A stretch of 64,000 nt of DNA from the NCBI GenBank assembly GCA_963855995.1, contig OY979718.1:767501-831500 (forward strand), read 5' to 3'. Shown one piece after another: positions 55,925 through 64,000 of the stretch (position 1 is the first letter of the stretch; each line of letters opens with the position of its first letter). The position numbers were made by a program, and so were the translations under genes. This DNA comes from Muricea muricata. Lineage: Eukaryota; Cnidaria; Anthozoa; Malacalcyonacea; Plexauridae. The notes under the pieces are model-generated. The model did no database searches. It was not told where the DNA came from and saw only the letters and a list, made by a program, of their open reading frames with translations.

Positions 55925-56078
55925 GTTTGAAAAGGGTGTTAGCATTTATGGTCTGGGGGCCGCTTTCACTCTCCCCATTGATAGAAATAACAGTTGTAGT
56001 TGGGTAAAGAAAAGAAGCGAGACACTTGACCCTGGTGTGTCATATGCTGGTTTAAGAACGAGACTCTTTTCATTCTTT
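55925..56078 (+). repeat. tRNA-derived SINE body, copy C (partial)
   Basis: About 150 bp almost identical to 55530-55678 of copy B (starting GAAAAGGGTGTTAGCATTTA, ending CTCTTTTCATTC), with four or five differences. It lacks the head and the 3' half. It ends ~32 bp before the Gypsy-2 5' LTR. Confidence 0.85.
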
Positions 56079-56110
56079 GACATCAACGCTCATGACATTG
56101 AAGAAAAAAC

Positions 56111-56288
56111 TATAGTAAATCAGTAGCGAGTACTTGATGTTAGATGTTTAGGTCAGTGGCAAGTACTTGATGTTAGATGTTTTAAATAGTAATACCATAT
56201 AAGGAGTAGCACATGTATACAAGAGAAAGCAAGCTGTCACTTTGTACAAACATATAGATTTAGCAAAATAAAGAACAAGAACATTACA
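56111..56288 (+). repeat. Gypsy-2 5' LTR, 178 bp
   Basis: Runs TATAGTAAATC to ACATTACA. It contains an internal ~34-bp tandem pair built on GTACTTGATGTTAGATGTTT, a TATAAG element near 56199 and AATAAA at 56267-56272. It differs from the 3' copy only at 56129 (A versus G at 60439). The 3' copy is preceded by AGTAA, which may be the true LTR start and is absent here. Confidence 0.93.
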
Positions 56289-56289
56289 T

Positions 56290-56302
56290 TGGCGACGAGG
56301 AT
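56290..56302 (+). promoter_or_regulatory. Gypsy-2 primer-binding site (tRNA-Ser type)
   Basis: TGGCGACGAGGAT lies one base after the 5' LTR. It is complementary to the 3' end of a tRNA ending ATCCTCGTCGCCA. From memory this is the 3' end of animal tRNA-Ser(GCT), which would prime minus-strand synthesis. Confidence 0.8.
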
Positions 56303-56317
56303 TAAGTGAACATAGTC

Positions 56318-59300
56318 ATGGTCGACGAACCACAGCAAGCAGAGCATGTAAACACGGCCTACCAAGCAATTCCCGTGGCAATTCAGCCTATGCCTGAATT
56401 CAAACCCGAAGCCCACGTCGGCGCTAGCTTAGCAGCAAGATGGGACAAATGGCTCTCAGATTTCGAAATGTTTATTGTAGCTTCAGGAATAACTGATCCA
56501 AAACGAAAACGGGCACTTCTTCTTTACCAAGCAGGCACTCGAGTGCGGGAAATTTTCCGATCTTTGCCAGAAACCGGCAACGACGAGGCTTACGATACTG
56601 CTAAAGAACGACTAAAAGAGTACTTTGACCCTCAGAAGAACAGGCGTTACGAAGTGTATTGCTTTCGCCAGACGACACAGCAGCCCAGTGAAACCTTAGA
56701 CGCTTTTCATACAAGGCTACGACGGCTAGCTGAGACATGCGAATTCACAAACTTGGAATTCGAGATAGAGCAGCAAATAATAATCGGAGGAACATCTTCT
56801 AAAATTCGAAAGCGTGCACTACGAGACCCTCAATTCGCACTAAAAGACATGTTACTGGAAGGAAGACGTGACGAGCAGAGTGCGTACCAAGCCAGAGATA
56901 TCGAGTCAAAAGACGTTAAAGAAGCCGAAACAAATAAAATCACTACAAAACAAGGGCAACAGTCAGAACAACAAACATGTCGGAACTGTGGCCGTGGTTA
57001 TCCTCATGAAGGTCGTTGCCCAGCAACAGGCAAAGTTTGCAATAAATGTGGCAAACCTAATCACTTTGCCAATGTATGTCGAAGTAGTGCAAAGAAACCT
57101 CCGCGTACTGCAAGGAGACCAAAGAAAAACCGGACAGTAAAACCTTTACAGCATCACGACAACCAGGATTCAAACTCGGACTCTGATGAATCCTATTTAT
57201 ATTCGGTAAAAAGCAAACAAGCAAACAATGCGTATGTAAAAGTAAACATTGATGGTGTGCCATTTAAAACTATGGTGGACACTGGAGCCAGTATCAATGT
57301 TATAGATCAAAAAACTTATTCGAAACTTTGTGATGTGCACCTTAAACCAACCCAAACCAGAGCTTTTGCCTACAACCAGTCTGAACCAGTGAGCTTTATG
57401 GGAAAGTTTGACGCTGTTATTGAGACAAAAAAGCGAATGTCAGTAGCAACCTTCTATGTTGTGAAAGGGCAGAACTCTGGTAATTTACTTTCACTGTCGA
57501 CTGCTCAGGACTTGGGCTTGATCACATTAAATTTAAAAAGTGTCTCTACGAAAGATGCTGCAATGGACAACATACTGGATAAACATAAGTCGGTGTTTAA
57601 TGGGCTTGGAAAACTGAGGGGAACCACTGTAAAATTAGATATAGACAAAACCAAAACTCCAAAAGCCCAGCCGCAAAGAAGGATTCCATATCACATCCGG
57701 GAAAAAGTTAAAACAGCTTTGCAACAACTCGAGAAGGAAGATGTGATCGAACGTGTGCCTGAAGATGAAGCTACACCTTGGGTGCAACCAATTGTAGCTG
57801 TTCCTAAAAAGGATGGGAATGTGAGGATTTGTGTGGACATGCGTCTTCCAAATGAAGCAATCAAAAGGGTGCGACACCCCATACCCACGGTAAACGATAT
57901 CAGTGTTGAACTCAATGGAGCTAAGTATTTTACAAAGCTTGATCTCACGCAAGCATATCATCAACTTGTTTTGGATGAGCAAAGTAGATATATTACAACC
58001 TTCAGCACACATATCGGATTATTTAGATACAAACGTCTGAATTATGGAACTAATGCATCTGCTGAAATTTTCCAGTATGTATTGCAACGAGAGCTACAAG
58101 GTCTTCATGGGGTCAGAAATATTGCAGATGACATTATTGTTTTTGGAAAAACACGAGCCGAGCATGATGCCAACCTGGATAACTGTTTACGTCGTTTAAA
58201 GAGTAAAGGATTAAAACTGAACAGAGACAAGTGTGTGTTTCTAAGCAACACCCTTGAATTCTTTGGACAGATTTTTTCCAAAGATGGTATTCGTCCAGAC
58301 CCAAAACGTGTTACTGATCTACTACATGCACCCCGACCTGCAAATGTTAGTGAGGTAAGAAGTTTATTAGGGATGGCTAATTACAGTAGCCAATACATCC
58401 CTGATTTTGCTACACTTACTGCCCCCCTTCGTGAACTAACGAAAAAGAACGCACGATTTGTTTGGAACACTGCTCATGAACATAGTTTTAAAAAGCTCAC
58501 CGCAGCGTTAGCCACATCCCCTTGCATGGCTTATTTCGACAAGGATAAACAGACATCAGTTGTCGTGGACGCAAGTCCAGTTGTGCTTTCTGCTATTCTA
58601 TCACAAAATACCCCCGGACATGATGACCATAAGGTCATATCTTATGCAAGCCGAGCCTTGACTGATCCGGAAAAGCGCTATTCCCAGACGGAAAAGGAGG
58701 CCCTGGCCATTGTGTGGTCAGTAGAACACTTCCATTTGTTTTTGTATGGCGGTCAATTTAATCTGATCACTGACCATAAACCATTGGAGGTGATTTATGG
58801 GAAAAGAAATGCGAAAGCCTCTGCCAGAATCGAGCGCTGGATTTTGCGCCTACAACCCTATAACTTCACAATCGTGTATAAGTCCGGTGCTGAGAATCCC
58901 GCAGATTATTTATCGCGACATCCCACTACTAAGAGCATACGGAAACAAGACAAAATGACAGAAGAGTACTTAAACTTCATTGTAGACTCAAGCATCCCGA
59001 AGTCTATGACCCTCGCGGAAGTCATTGAAGCAACAAATGATGAGCGTACACTAAAGGGTTTGCGTGCAGCGATAAGAATCAACAAATGGGACTCGCCGGT
59101 CGTGAAAGACTATAAACATGTGAAAGATGAACTTTCCGTTTCCTCACATGGACTTATTTTAAGAGGAAATCGTATAGTTGTGCCACACAGTCTACGCCAG
59201 AGAGCCGTTGACATTGCGCACGAGTCTCACCAGGGTATACAGAAAACGAAAGCCCTACTTCGCGAGAAGGTATGGTTTACTCAGATCGATAACATAGTAA

Positions 59301-60334
59301 AAAACACTATAGAGAAATGCGTTACGTGTCAAGCTGTTGCAAGTCCAAACCCACCGGAGCCATTTGCAATGACTCAAATGCCAAAATCTCAATGGGAGGT
59401 ATTGAACATAGATTTTTATGGGCCCCTCCCGACAGGCGAGTACCTGCTCGTAGTTATAGATCGTTACTCACGATTCCCAGAGGTTGAAATTGTCAGCTCT
59501 ACCAAGGCTCCTGTGATCATTCCCAGACTGGATAAAATATTCGCGGTGCATGGTATTCCAGCGATCCTTAGATCAGATAACGGCCCTCCATTTAACGGGG
59601 AAGAGTACTCCCGTTATTTACAGACCCTGGGGATTAAAGCCGAGTGGTCCACCCCAAAGTGGCCCCAAGGAAACGCAACTGTAGAACGCTTTATGCAGCC
59701 TTTGGGCAAAGCCCTGAAGACCGCAAAGCTTGATGGTCGTCCGTGGAGACAAGAATTACAACGATTCTTATTGCACTACCGTACGACGCCACACAGAACT
59801 ACGGGTGTGCCTCCTGGAGAACTACTCTTCAATCGGACAGTTCGAGGCAAGTTACCGGTCTTAAAGAAGCGTGTAGTCAGACGGCATAGCGAAGCACGCA
59901 AAATGGACGAAAAGCGACAGTCCTATAACAAGCAGTATGCGGACGAAAAACGTCATGCTAAGAAAAGTTCAATCAAAGTCGGCGACTGCGTTCTCATCAG
60001 ACAGGAGAGACGGAATAAGCTGACTTCCAACTATAACAGCGAGCCATACACGGTAACGTACAAGAATAAATGCGAGATTACAGCTACGAATAAAGATGGT
60101 CACACAGTTAGGCGAAATGTCTCGCATTGCAAACGGATTCCGCGACCAACGACGTCAGGTGATGGCAATGCGTCTGATGACTCGGAGGAGTACATCTTAC
60201 CATCTAGGAATTCCAACTCGGTTCCTCCAGAAAACCAGAACCGTGAAGTTGATGACCAGTTAATCGCACCACCACGAAGATCAGAAAGGTGGCGAAGAAA
60301 GCCAGACAGATATGGACAAAACATTTTGTCTTAA
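56318..60334 (+). CDS. Gypsy-2 Gag-Pol polyprotein, single frame, ~1338 aa
   Basis: The first ATG is at 56318, 16 bases after the primer site (an upstream in-frame GTG at 56306 is not a likely start). Gag: capsid-like part (~30-200) and two zinc knuckles (CRNCGRGYPHEGRC from ~221; CNKCGKPNHFANVC). Protease: MVDTGASINVID, catalytic Asp ~321. RT: RICVDMRLPNEAI, FTKLDLTQAYHQL, NIADDIIVFGK with catalytic Asp ~604. RNase H: VVVDASPVVLSAIL (Asp ~751), DHKPLEVIYG. Integrase: HHCC finger (HESHQG...CVTCQ), then D,D-35-E with Asp ~1032 (NIDFYGPLP), Asp ~1087 (RSDNGPPF) and Glu ~1123 (ATVERFM). The C-terminus is basic, with no chromodomain or env. No frameshift lies between Gag and Pol, so both come from one polyprotein cut by the protease. 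Confidence 0.96.
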   Translation: MVDEPQQAEHVNTAYQAIPVAIQPMPEFKPEAHVGASLAARWDKWLSDFEMFIVASGITDPKRKRALLLYQAGTRVREIFRSLPETGNDEAYDTAKERLKEYFDPQKNRRYEVYCFRQTTQQPSETLDAFHTRLRRLAETCEFTNLEFEIEQQIIIGGTSSKIRKRALRDPQFALKDMLLEGRRDEQSAYQARDIESKDVKEAETNKITTKQGQQSEQQTCRNCGRGYPHEGRCPATGKVCNKCGKPNHFANVCRSSAKKPPRTARRPKKNRTVKPLQHHDNQDSNSDSDESYLYSVKSKQANNAYVKVNIDGVPFKTMVDTGASINVIDQKTYSKLCDVHLKPTQTRAFAYNQSEPVSFMGKFDAVIETKKRMSVATFYVVKGQNSGNLLSLSTAQDLGLITLNLKSVSTKDAAMDNILDKHKSVFNGLGKLRGTTVKLDIDKTKTPKAQPQRRIPYHIREKVKTALQQLEKEDVIERVPEDEATPWVQPIVAVPKKDGNVRICVDMRLPNEAIKRVRHPIPTVNDISVELNGAKYFTKLDLTQAYHQLVLDEQSRYITTFSTHIGLFRYKRLNYGTNASAEIFQYVLQRELQGLHGVRNIADDIIVFGKTRAEHDANLDNCLRRLKSKGLKLNRDKCVFLSNTLEFFGQIFSKDGIRPDPKRVTDLLHAPRPANVSEVRSLLGMANYSSQYIPDFATLTAPLRELTKKNARFVWNTAHEHSFKKLTAALATSPCMAYFDKDKQTSVVVDASPVVLSAILSQNTPGHDDHKVISYASRALTDPEKRYSQTEKEALAIVWSVEHFHLFLYGGQFNLITDHKPLEVIYGKRNAKASARIERWILRLQPYNFTIVYKSGAENPADYLSRHPTTKSIRKQDKMTEEYLNFIVDSSIPKSMTLAEVIEATNDERTLKGLRAAIRINKWDSPVVKDYKHVKDELSVSSHGLILRGNRIVVPHSLRQRAVDIAHESHQGIQKTKALLREKVWFTQIDNIVKNTIEKCVTCQAVASPNPPEPFAMTQMPKSQWEVLNIDFYGPLPTGEYLLVVIDRYSRFPEVEIVSSTKAPVIIPRLDKIFAVHGIPAILRSDNGPPFNGEEYSRYLQTLGIKAEWSTPKWPQGNATVERFMQPLGKALKTAKLDGRPWRQELQRFLLHYRTTPHRTTGVPPGELLFNRTVRGKLPVLKKRVVRRHSEARKMDEKRQSYNKQYADEKRHAKKSSIKVGDCVLIRQERRNKLTSNYNSEPYTVTYKNKCEITATNKDGHTVRRNVSHCKRIPRPTTSGDGNASDDSEEYILPSRNSNSVPPENQNREVDDQLIAPPRRSERWRRKPDRYGQNILS

Positions 60335-60405
60335 TATGTTTAAGTTTTCAAAATATACAGTTCACGTACATTTATCTATATTTTGGGATTAGTTATGTTT
60401 TCTTT

Positions 60406-60416
60406 AAAAAGAGGGA
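60406..60416 (+). promoter_or_regulatory. Gypsy-2 polypurine tract
   Basis: AAAAAGAGGGA directly before GTAATATAG and the 3' LTR. It is the usual RNase H-resistant primer for plus-strand synthesis. Confidence 0.8.
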
Positions 60417-60420
60417 GTAA

Positions 60421-60598
60421 TATAGTAAATCAGTAGCGGGTACTTGATGTTAGATGTTTAGGTCAGTGGCAAGTACTTGATGTTAGATGTTTTAAATAGT
60501 AATACCATATAAGGAGTAGCACATGTATACAAGAGAAAGCAAGCTGTCACTTTGTACAAACATATAGATTTAGCAAAATAAAGAACAAGAACATTACA
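60421..60598 (+). repeat. Gypsy-2 3' LTR, 178 bp
   Basis: Identical to the 5' LTR except G at 60439. If GTAA (60417-60420) belongs to the LTR, its end GTAAT would mirror the ATTAC(A) at the other end. AAAAC follows at 60599-60603. Confidence 0.93.
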
Positions 60599-60603
60599 AA
60601 AAC

Positions 60604-61555
60604 CATGGACGTGTTTAAATTTATCTTTGTACTCTGATTTTTTTGCAAGTTTCCCCCGTGTCAATGGATAAAATACCCAAGGATTTTGTTTACACCAACA
60701 GTCCAGGCAGGCAAAGATCTTGTGAAGACAAGTTTTGTACATGCAATGCGAGATTACTACATTTAAAAATGTATTATACAGATGCTACTGTACAGTGTAA
60801 TTAAGGCTTAAAAATACAAAGTTTGTTTTGATAAATGTTTATTTATTCCACATTCATATAAGAGTGCTTAATATATTAATAAATTATTAAAAAAACTAAT
60901 ATGTGTTCAATGTCAATGAACTATCAATTATTACATTCTCAACGTCTAATATAAACTCATTCCAAAACAGGCAATAGACCCTACATGCTGTCATGAAAAT
61001 TATTAAATAAAAAAGCAGCCAATGATCCAATGTTTACTTTTACAGTTATCTGGATATAAAATTTTAAGTACTATGGATAAATGCATTAATTGTTCCTTTC
61101 TTTGATAAGAAATTTTCTATTCCTTGGGAAGCTGGGCTGCTTTTTTCAAACCTTTGATTAAACCAGCACAGTCTGAAAGCATGCTTATATAATCTTGTGT
61201 TTACTTCTTGAGCCACACTGGCAAGGTAAAATTATATAAACATAATACTACTGTAGCAACTGCCAGGCAAGTGTTTACACAGAAAAATTTTGAACTTATC
61301 TCACTCAATAGCAAGTTTGCCAGATTGCATGCATAAATTAGCCAACTTTTAACAATGCTCTTTATTTTTCATTGTATTTGCCATTTGTTTTCTTTGTTTT
61401 TTTGACAGCACTAATGATGGTTTGGCTTAATTATTCAAGAAATCTGGCAACCCTGCTCAGTAGTGTGCCTAGTAGGTCCCACTCTCAGGGGGTGGAGCAT
61501 CTCTATTAATGTTAGTAGAGATTATATACTTATGTAAAATTGGTAGGGATTCCAA
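60604..61555. other. Intergenic, nothing recognised
   Basis: AT-rich, with no supportable feature. Confidence 0.45.
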
Positions 61556-61560
61556 TAATT

Positions 61561-61665
61561 AACAATTAGTCGCCGAAGTCGAGGTGATGACAAACCTATA
61601 TTCACTGAGCTGAAGGCGAAGTGAATATAGGCTTGTAATCACCTCGCCTTTGGCAACTAATTGTT
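61561..61665. repeat. 105-bp hairpin
   Basis: AACAATTAGTCGCCGAAGTC then GAGGTGATGACAAACCTATA pair with TATAGGCTTGTAATCACCTC then GCCTTTGGCAACTAATTGTT, around a short GAGCTGAAGGC loop region. Probably a small foldback element. Confidence 0.75.
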
Positions 61666-61863
61666 TTAGTATAAATTTCCAGGCGGTTACATATAATAAT
61701 CAACACAACTCTATAAAAATTCACTTCAAATTTATTACTGTATAAAACAGACAAAAAGCAAAAAGCTATAGTCACTGACCAGTGACTGTCACTTCAGAAA
61801 CAGTAAATCTTGACAAATCAGAGTGCAGGAAAATCAATAGTTACCTGGAAATTTATACTAAAA
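61664..61863. repeat. 200-bp segment with 20-bp inverted ends
   Basis: TTTTAGTATAAATTTCCAGG at the left is the exact complement of CCTGGAAATTTATACTAAAA at the right. The interior has no coding sequence. Possibly a MITE abutting the preceding hairpin. Confidence 0.65.
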
Positions 61864-61869
61864 TCAAAT

Positions 61870-62870
61870 AGTTTTCCACAATCAAGTGAAAAAATTAAGC
61901 ATAGTTGTAAATAAAATATAAAACAGTTTAGGTTAATACGCATATTTACAGTAACTCTGCATGCTGCATCACAATCACCATTGACCAATGCACTGTTCTA
62001 AGCCAAGAGGAATCATATAAGTTAAATAAAGTATTAAAGTCTACATGTCTAGCTCCATTGCACCGTTTGTGCATGTTGATGTTCATTTTGTTTTTGCACG
62101 TCCTTGACCTATAAAAGTGTTTAAATACCCTTTGATGCAACATTGCACTTCACAAAAATATATTGATAATTTCATATATACGAGCTGGTGCAAAAAAAAC
62201 TTACATTTTAAGTTGCAAATTCCAACTTGTCTCGAGTTCAGAGTACTCAGTACTGAATCGAATCTTCAGATTGCCTTAGAATTCTCACTCCCGCGGGATG
62301 TCTTTTCTCATTTTCGCCGCTAAAAAGGGTATTCGTTGAATTCCTTCTGGCTAAGAACATGCAGTGTGCCGTTTATCAGTAAAATTCGTCCAGAAAATAA
62401 AGATCGATCGGTTATTGCGCCTAAAATCACCGTTTAATTGCCAAATCTTTTTCCTAATAAAAAATGTGCATTACACTTGCCAGAGCATAGCACATGTGCA
62501 TTAAAAGTGGGGACATGATTTCCCGCGAGTTCCCTATCTGTATATATCTGATCTGTGATAGTATATAGCAAATGAAGTTGTTCGCGCAGTGCTATGCTCG
62601 AGCTCTTTGCTGAAAAAATTGGAGGTTATATTATTGTCTTCAGGAAGAAAGGTGTTTGCACCGTAGATGGAATAAATGGTTGTAGAAAAAATGAAAGGAC
62701 TTTTTACTTAAAAAGGAAGCGTAACCAGTTGGAGATACGATGTTGGACACAGTTGTCCCTGCATAGATGTACGATTTACCAACGAATTTCATTCATACTG
62801 GCAGGAAATCTTAGATGAATCTTAGATGGTCATTTTTGAATGAATTTAACAATGAATAGCGCTGCGAGAC
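61870..62870. other. Intergenic, nothing recognised
   Basis: No supportable gene. A 74-codon frame at 62594-62818 has no family signature. Confidence 0.45.
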
Positions 62871-62872
62871 AT

Positions 62873-63780
62873 ATGTGATAGATAGAGCTGAGTGAGTTTC
62901 CTGTACAAGACAAACATATGACAGCATAGCAAAGTGTTGAAAGTTAATCCGGCAAGTTCACACGAAAGTATAGCTAGTGATGGCCCGTCATGCCGCACGT
63001 CATCAGTCAACAGTGTAGATACGAATCAGTCACTTGGGGAAGCTATTGTGCTAGAAAGAGCAGAGTGAGTTTCCTATACAGGAAGGACAGACATATGACA
63101 GGATAGCAAAGTGTTGAAAGTTATTCAGGCAAGTTCACAGGTAAGTAAGCTAGTGATGGCCCGCCATGCCGCACGTCATCAACCAACAGTGGAAATAGGA
63201 ATCAGTCACTTTGAAGCTATTGTTATAGGAAGACCAGAGTGAGTTTCCTACGCAGGACAGATGTATGGGAGGATAGCAAAGTGCTGAAAGCTAATCGGCA
63301 ACTAAAGCTAGTGATGGCCCACCATGCCGCACGTCATCAATCAACAGTGTAGGTACGAATCAGTCACTTGGGGAAGCTATTGTGCTAGAAAGAGCAAAGT
63401 GAGTTATCTATACAGGAAGGACAGACATATGACAGGATAGCGAAGTGTTGAAAGTTAATCAGGCGAGTTGACAGGCGACTATAGCTAGTGATGGCCCGCC
63501 ATCAACAGACAGTGCCAAGAGAAATCAGTCACTTTGAAAGTATTGTGATAGAAAGAGGCAAGTGAGTTTTCCTGTACAGTAAAGATATAGGATGAGATAG
63601 CAAAGTGTTGAAATTTAATCAGCTAAGTCGACAGGCGACTATAGCTAGTGATGGCCCGCCATGCCGCACGCCATCAACAGACAGTGCAAAGAGAAATCAG
63701 TCACTTTGAAGGTATTGTGATAGAAAGAGCAGAGTGAAGTTCCTATACAATAAAGATATAGGATGAGATAGCTATAATGC
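62873..63780. repeat. ~170-bp tandem repeat, about 5.3 copies
   Basis: The unit landmark AGTGAGTTTCCT (or a variant) occurs at 62891, 63064, 63239, 63398, 63561 and 63733, spacing 159-175 bp. Each unit also has GATAGCAAAGTGTTGAAAG and AGCTAGTGATGGCCCGCCAT, then GCCGCACGTCATCA and ATCAGTCACTT. Copies differ by substitutions and small deletions. No coding sequence. Satellite-like. Confidence 0.9.
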
Positions 63781-63890
63781 TCTAACCTTCCTCTTTTGGC
63801 TGTTTCGAAAAACCTTTAATTACACCGCCTCTATAGTGGGAGGTTAGTCGCTATAATGCCCTACCTTCCTCCTTTAGCTGTTTTGCAAAG
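63767..63890. repeat. ~83-bp direct repeat pair
   Basis: GCTATAATGCYCTAMCTTCC with TTTRGCTGTTT occurs at ~63771 and ~63850, following the ~170-bp satellite. Confidence 0.6.
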
Positions 63891-64000
63891 GCCAAGTTCT
63901 TTCAATTTTCCTTTTAACTTATAAATTCACTTCTTCTCCCTTTATCCCGTGTTTCTTCCAAAGTTTTTACCACTATATAAACATCCTCCTCGTTTTGGTA

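Larger units (their letters stand above)
56111..60598 (+). mobile_element. Gypsy-2: complete Ty3/Gypsy LTR retrotransposon
   Basis: 4488 bp: 5' LTR, primer-binding site, one Gag-Pol frame, polypurine tract and 3' LTR. The LTRs differ at one of 178 positions, and AAAAC flanks both ends (56106-56110 and 60599-60603), fitting a 5-base target duplication. All expected catalytic residues are visible. Little time has passed since insertion, and the copy may still be competent. It is probably Mag/SURL-like, by pol blocks and organisation. Confidence 0.93.

Noticed and set aside
57635..58012. Minus-strand frames within Gypsy-2
   Set aside because: Shadows of the Gag-Pol frame.
62873..63780. CRISPR-like regular repeats
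   Set aside because: Whole ~170-bp units are repeated with drift; no short identical repeats with unique spacers, and the genome is eukaryotic.

Overview
The window looks like a gene-poor, AT-rich stretch of an invertebrate animal nuclear genome. Spliced exon remnants with GT/AG boundaries, LINEs, Ty3/Gypsy LTR elements, Tc1/mariner and hAT DNA transposons, tRNA-derived SINEs and long microsatellites rule out a prokaryote. A cnidarian is the best guess, because the mix of repeat families and one multi-copy zinc-finger family resemble what I recall from corals, anemones and Hydra. That is inference, not proof.

Layout. 0-4.6 kb: two CR1/L2-like LINEs on the minus strand. The nearer one (LINE-A) has an SGNH-esterase ORF1 and an open endonuclease-RT ORF2, and it interrupts an RT fragment (LINE-B). 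4.65-8.9 kb: a 5'-truncated Gypsy element (Gypsy-1) with a long pol reading frame and one 121-bp LTR. 9.0-10.1 kb: a decayed LINE fragment. 10.3-11.9 kb: a foldback element with ~617-bp arms. 12.3-13.0 kb: four phase-consistent exons encoding the C-terminal half of a papain-family (cathepsin) protease. 14.1-16.2 kb: a hAT MITE with target-site duplication beside a decayed hAT transposase. 16.5-24.4 kb: MITEs, palindromes, minisatellites and a repeat seen in both empty and filled states. 24.7-32.2 kb: a decayed multi-exon locus (protein-kinase C-lobe, short exons, then a MULE/SWIM-like protein with a zinc-ribbon tail), broken up by a Tc1/mariner element and a LINE. 33.0-44.5 kb: a 312-bp GTTGT array and several foldback elements. 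47.3-48.6 kb: two possible terminal exons pointing at each other. 50.7-52.9 kb: an array of tRNA-like units at ~150-bp spacing. 52.9-55.0 kb: a LINE. 55.4-56.1 kb: SINE copies. 56.1-60.6 kb: a young-looking Gypsy element (Gypsy-2) with near-identical LTRs, a tRNA-Ser-type primer site and one uninterrupted Gag-Pol frame. 61.5-64.0 kb: hairpins and a ~170-bp tandem repeat.

Most of the window is transposon-derived. The only host-like protein-coding signals are the cathepsin exons, the kinase/SWIM locus (which may itself be transposon-derived) and the two possible terminal exons. No functional tRNA, rRNA or CRISPR was found. Coordinates of decayed repeats are accurate to about 10-20 bases.
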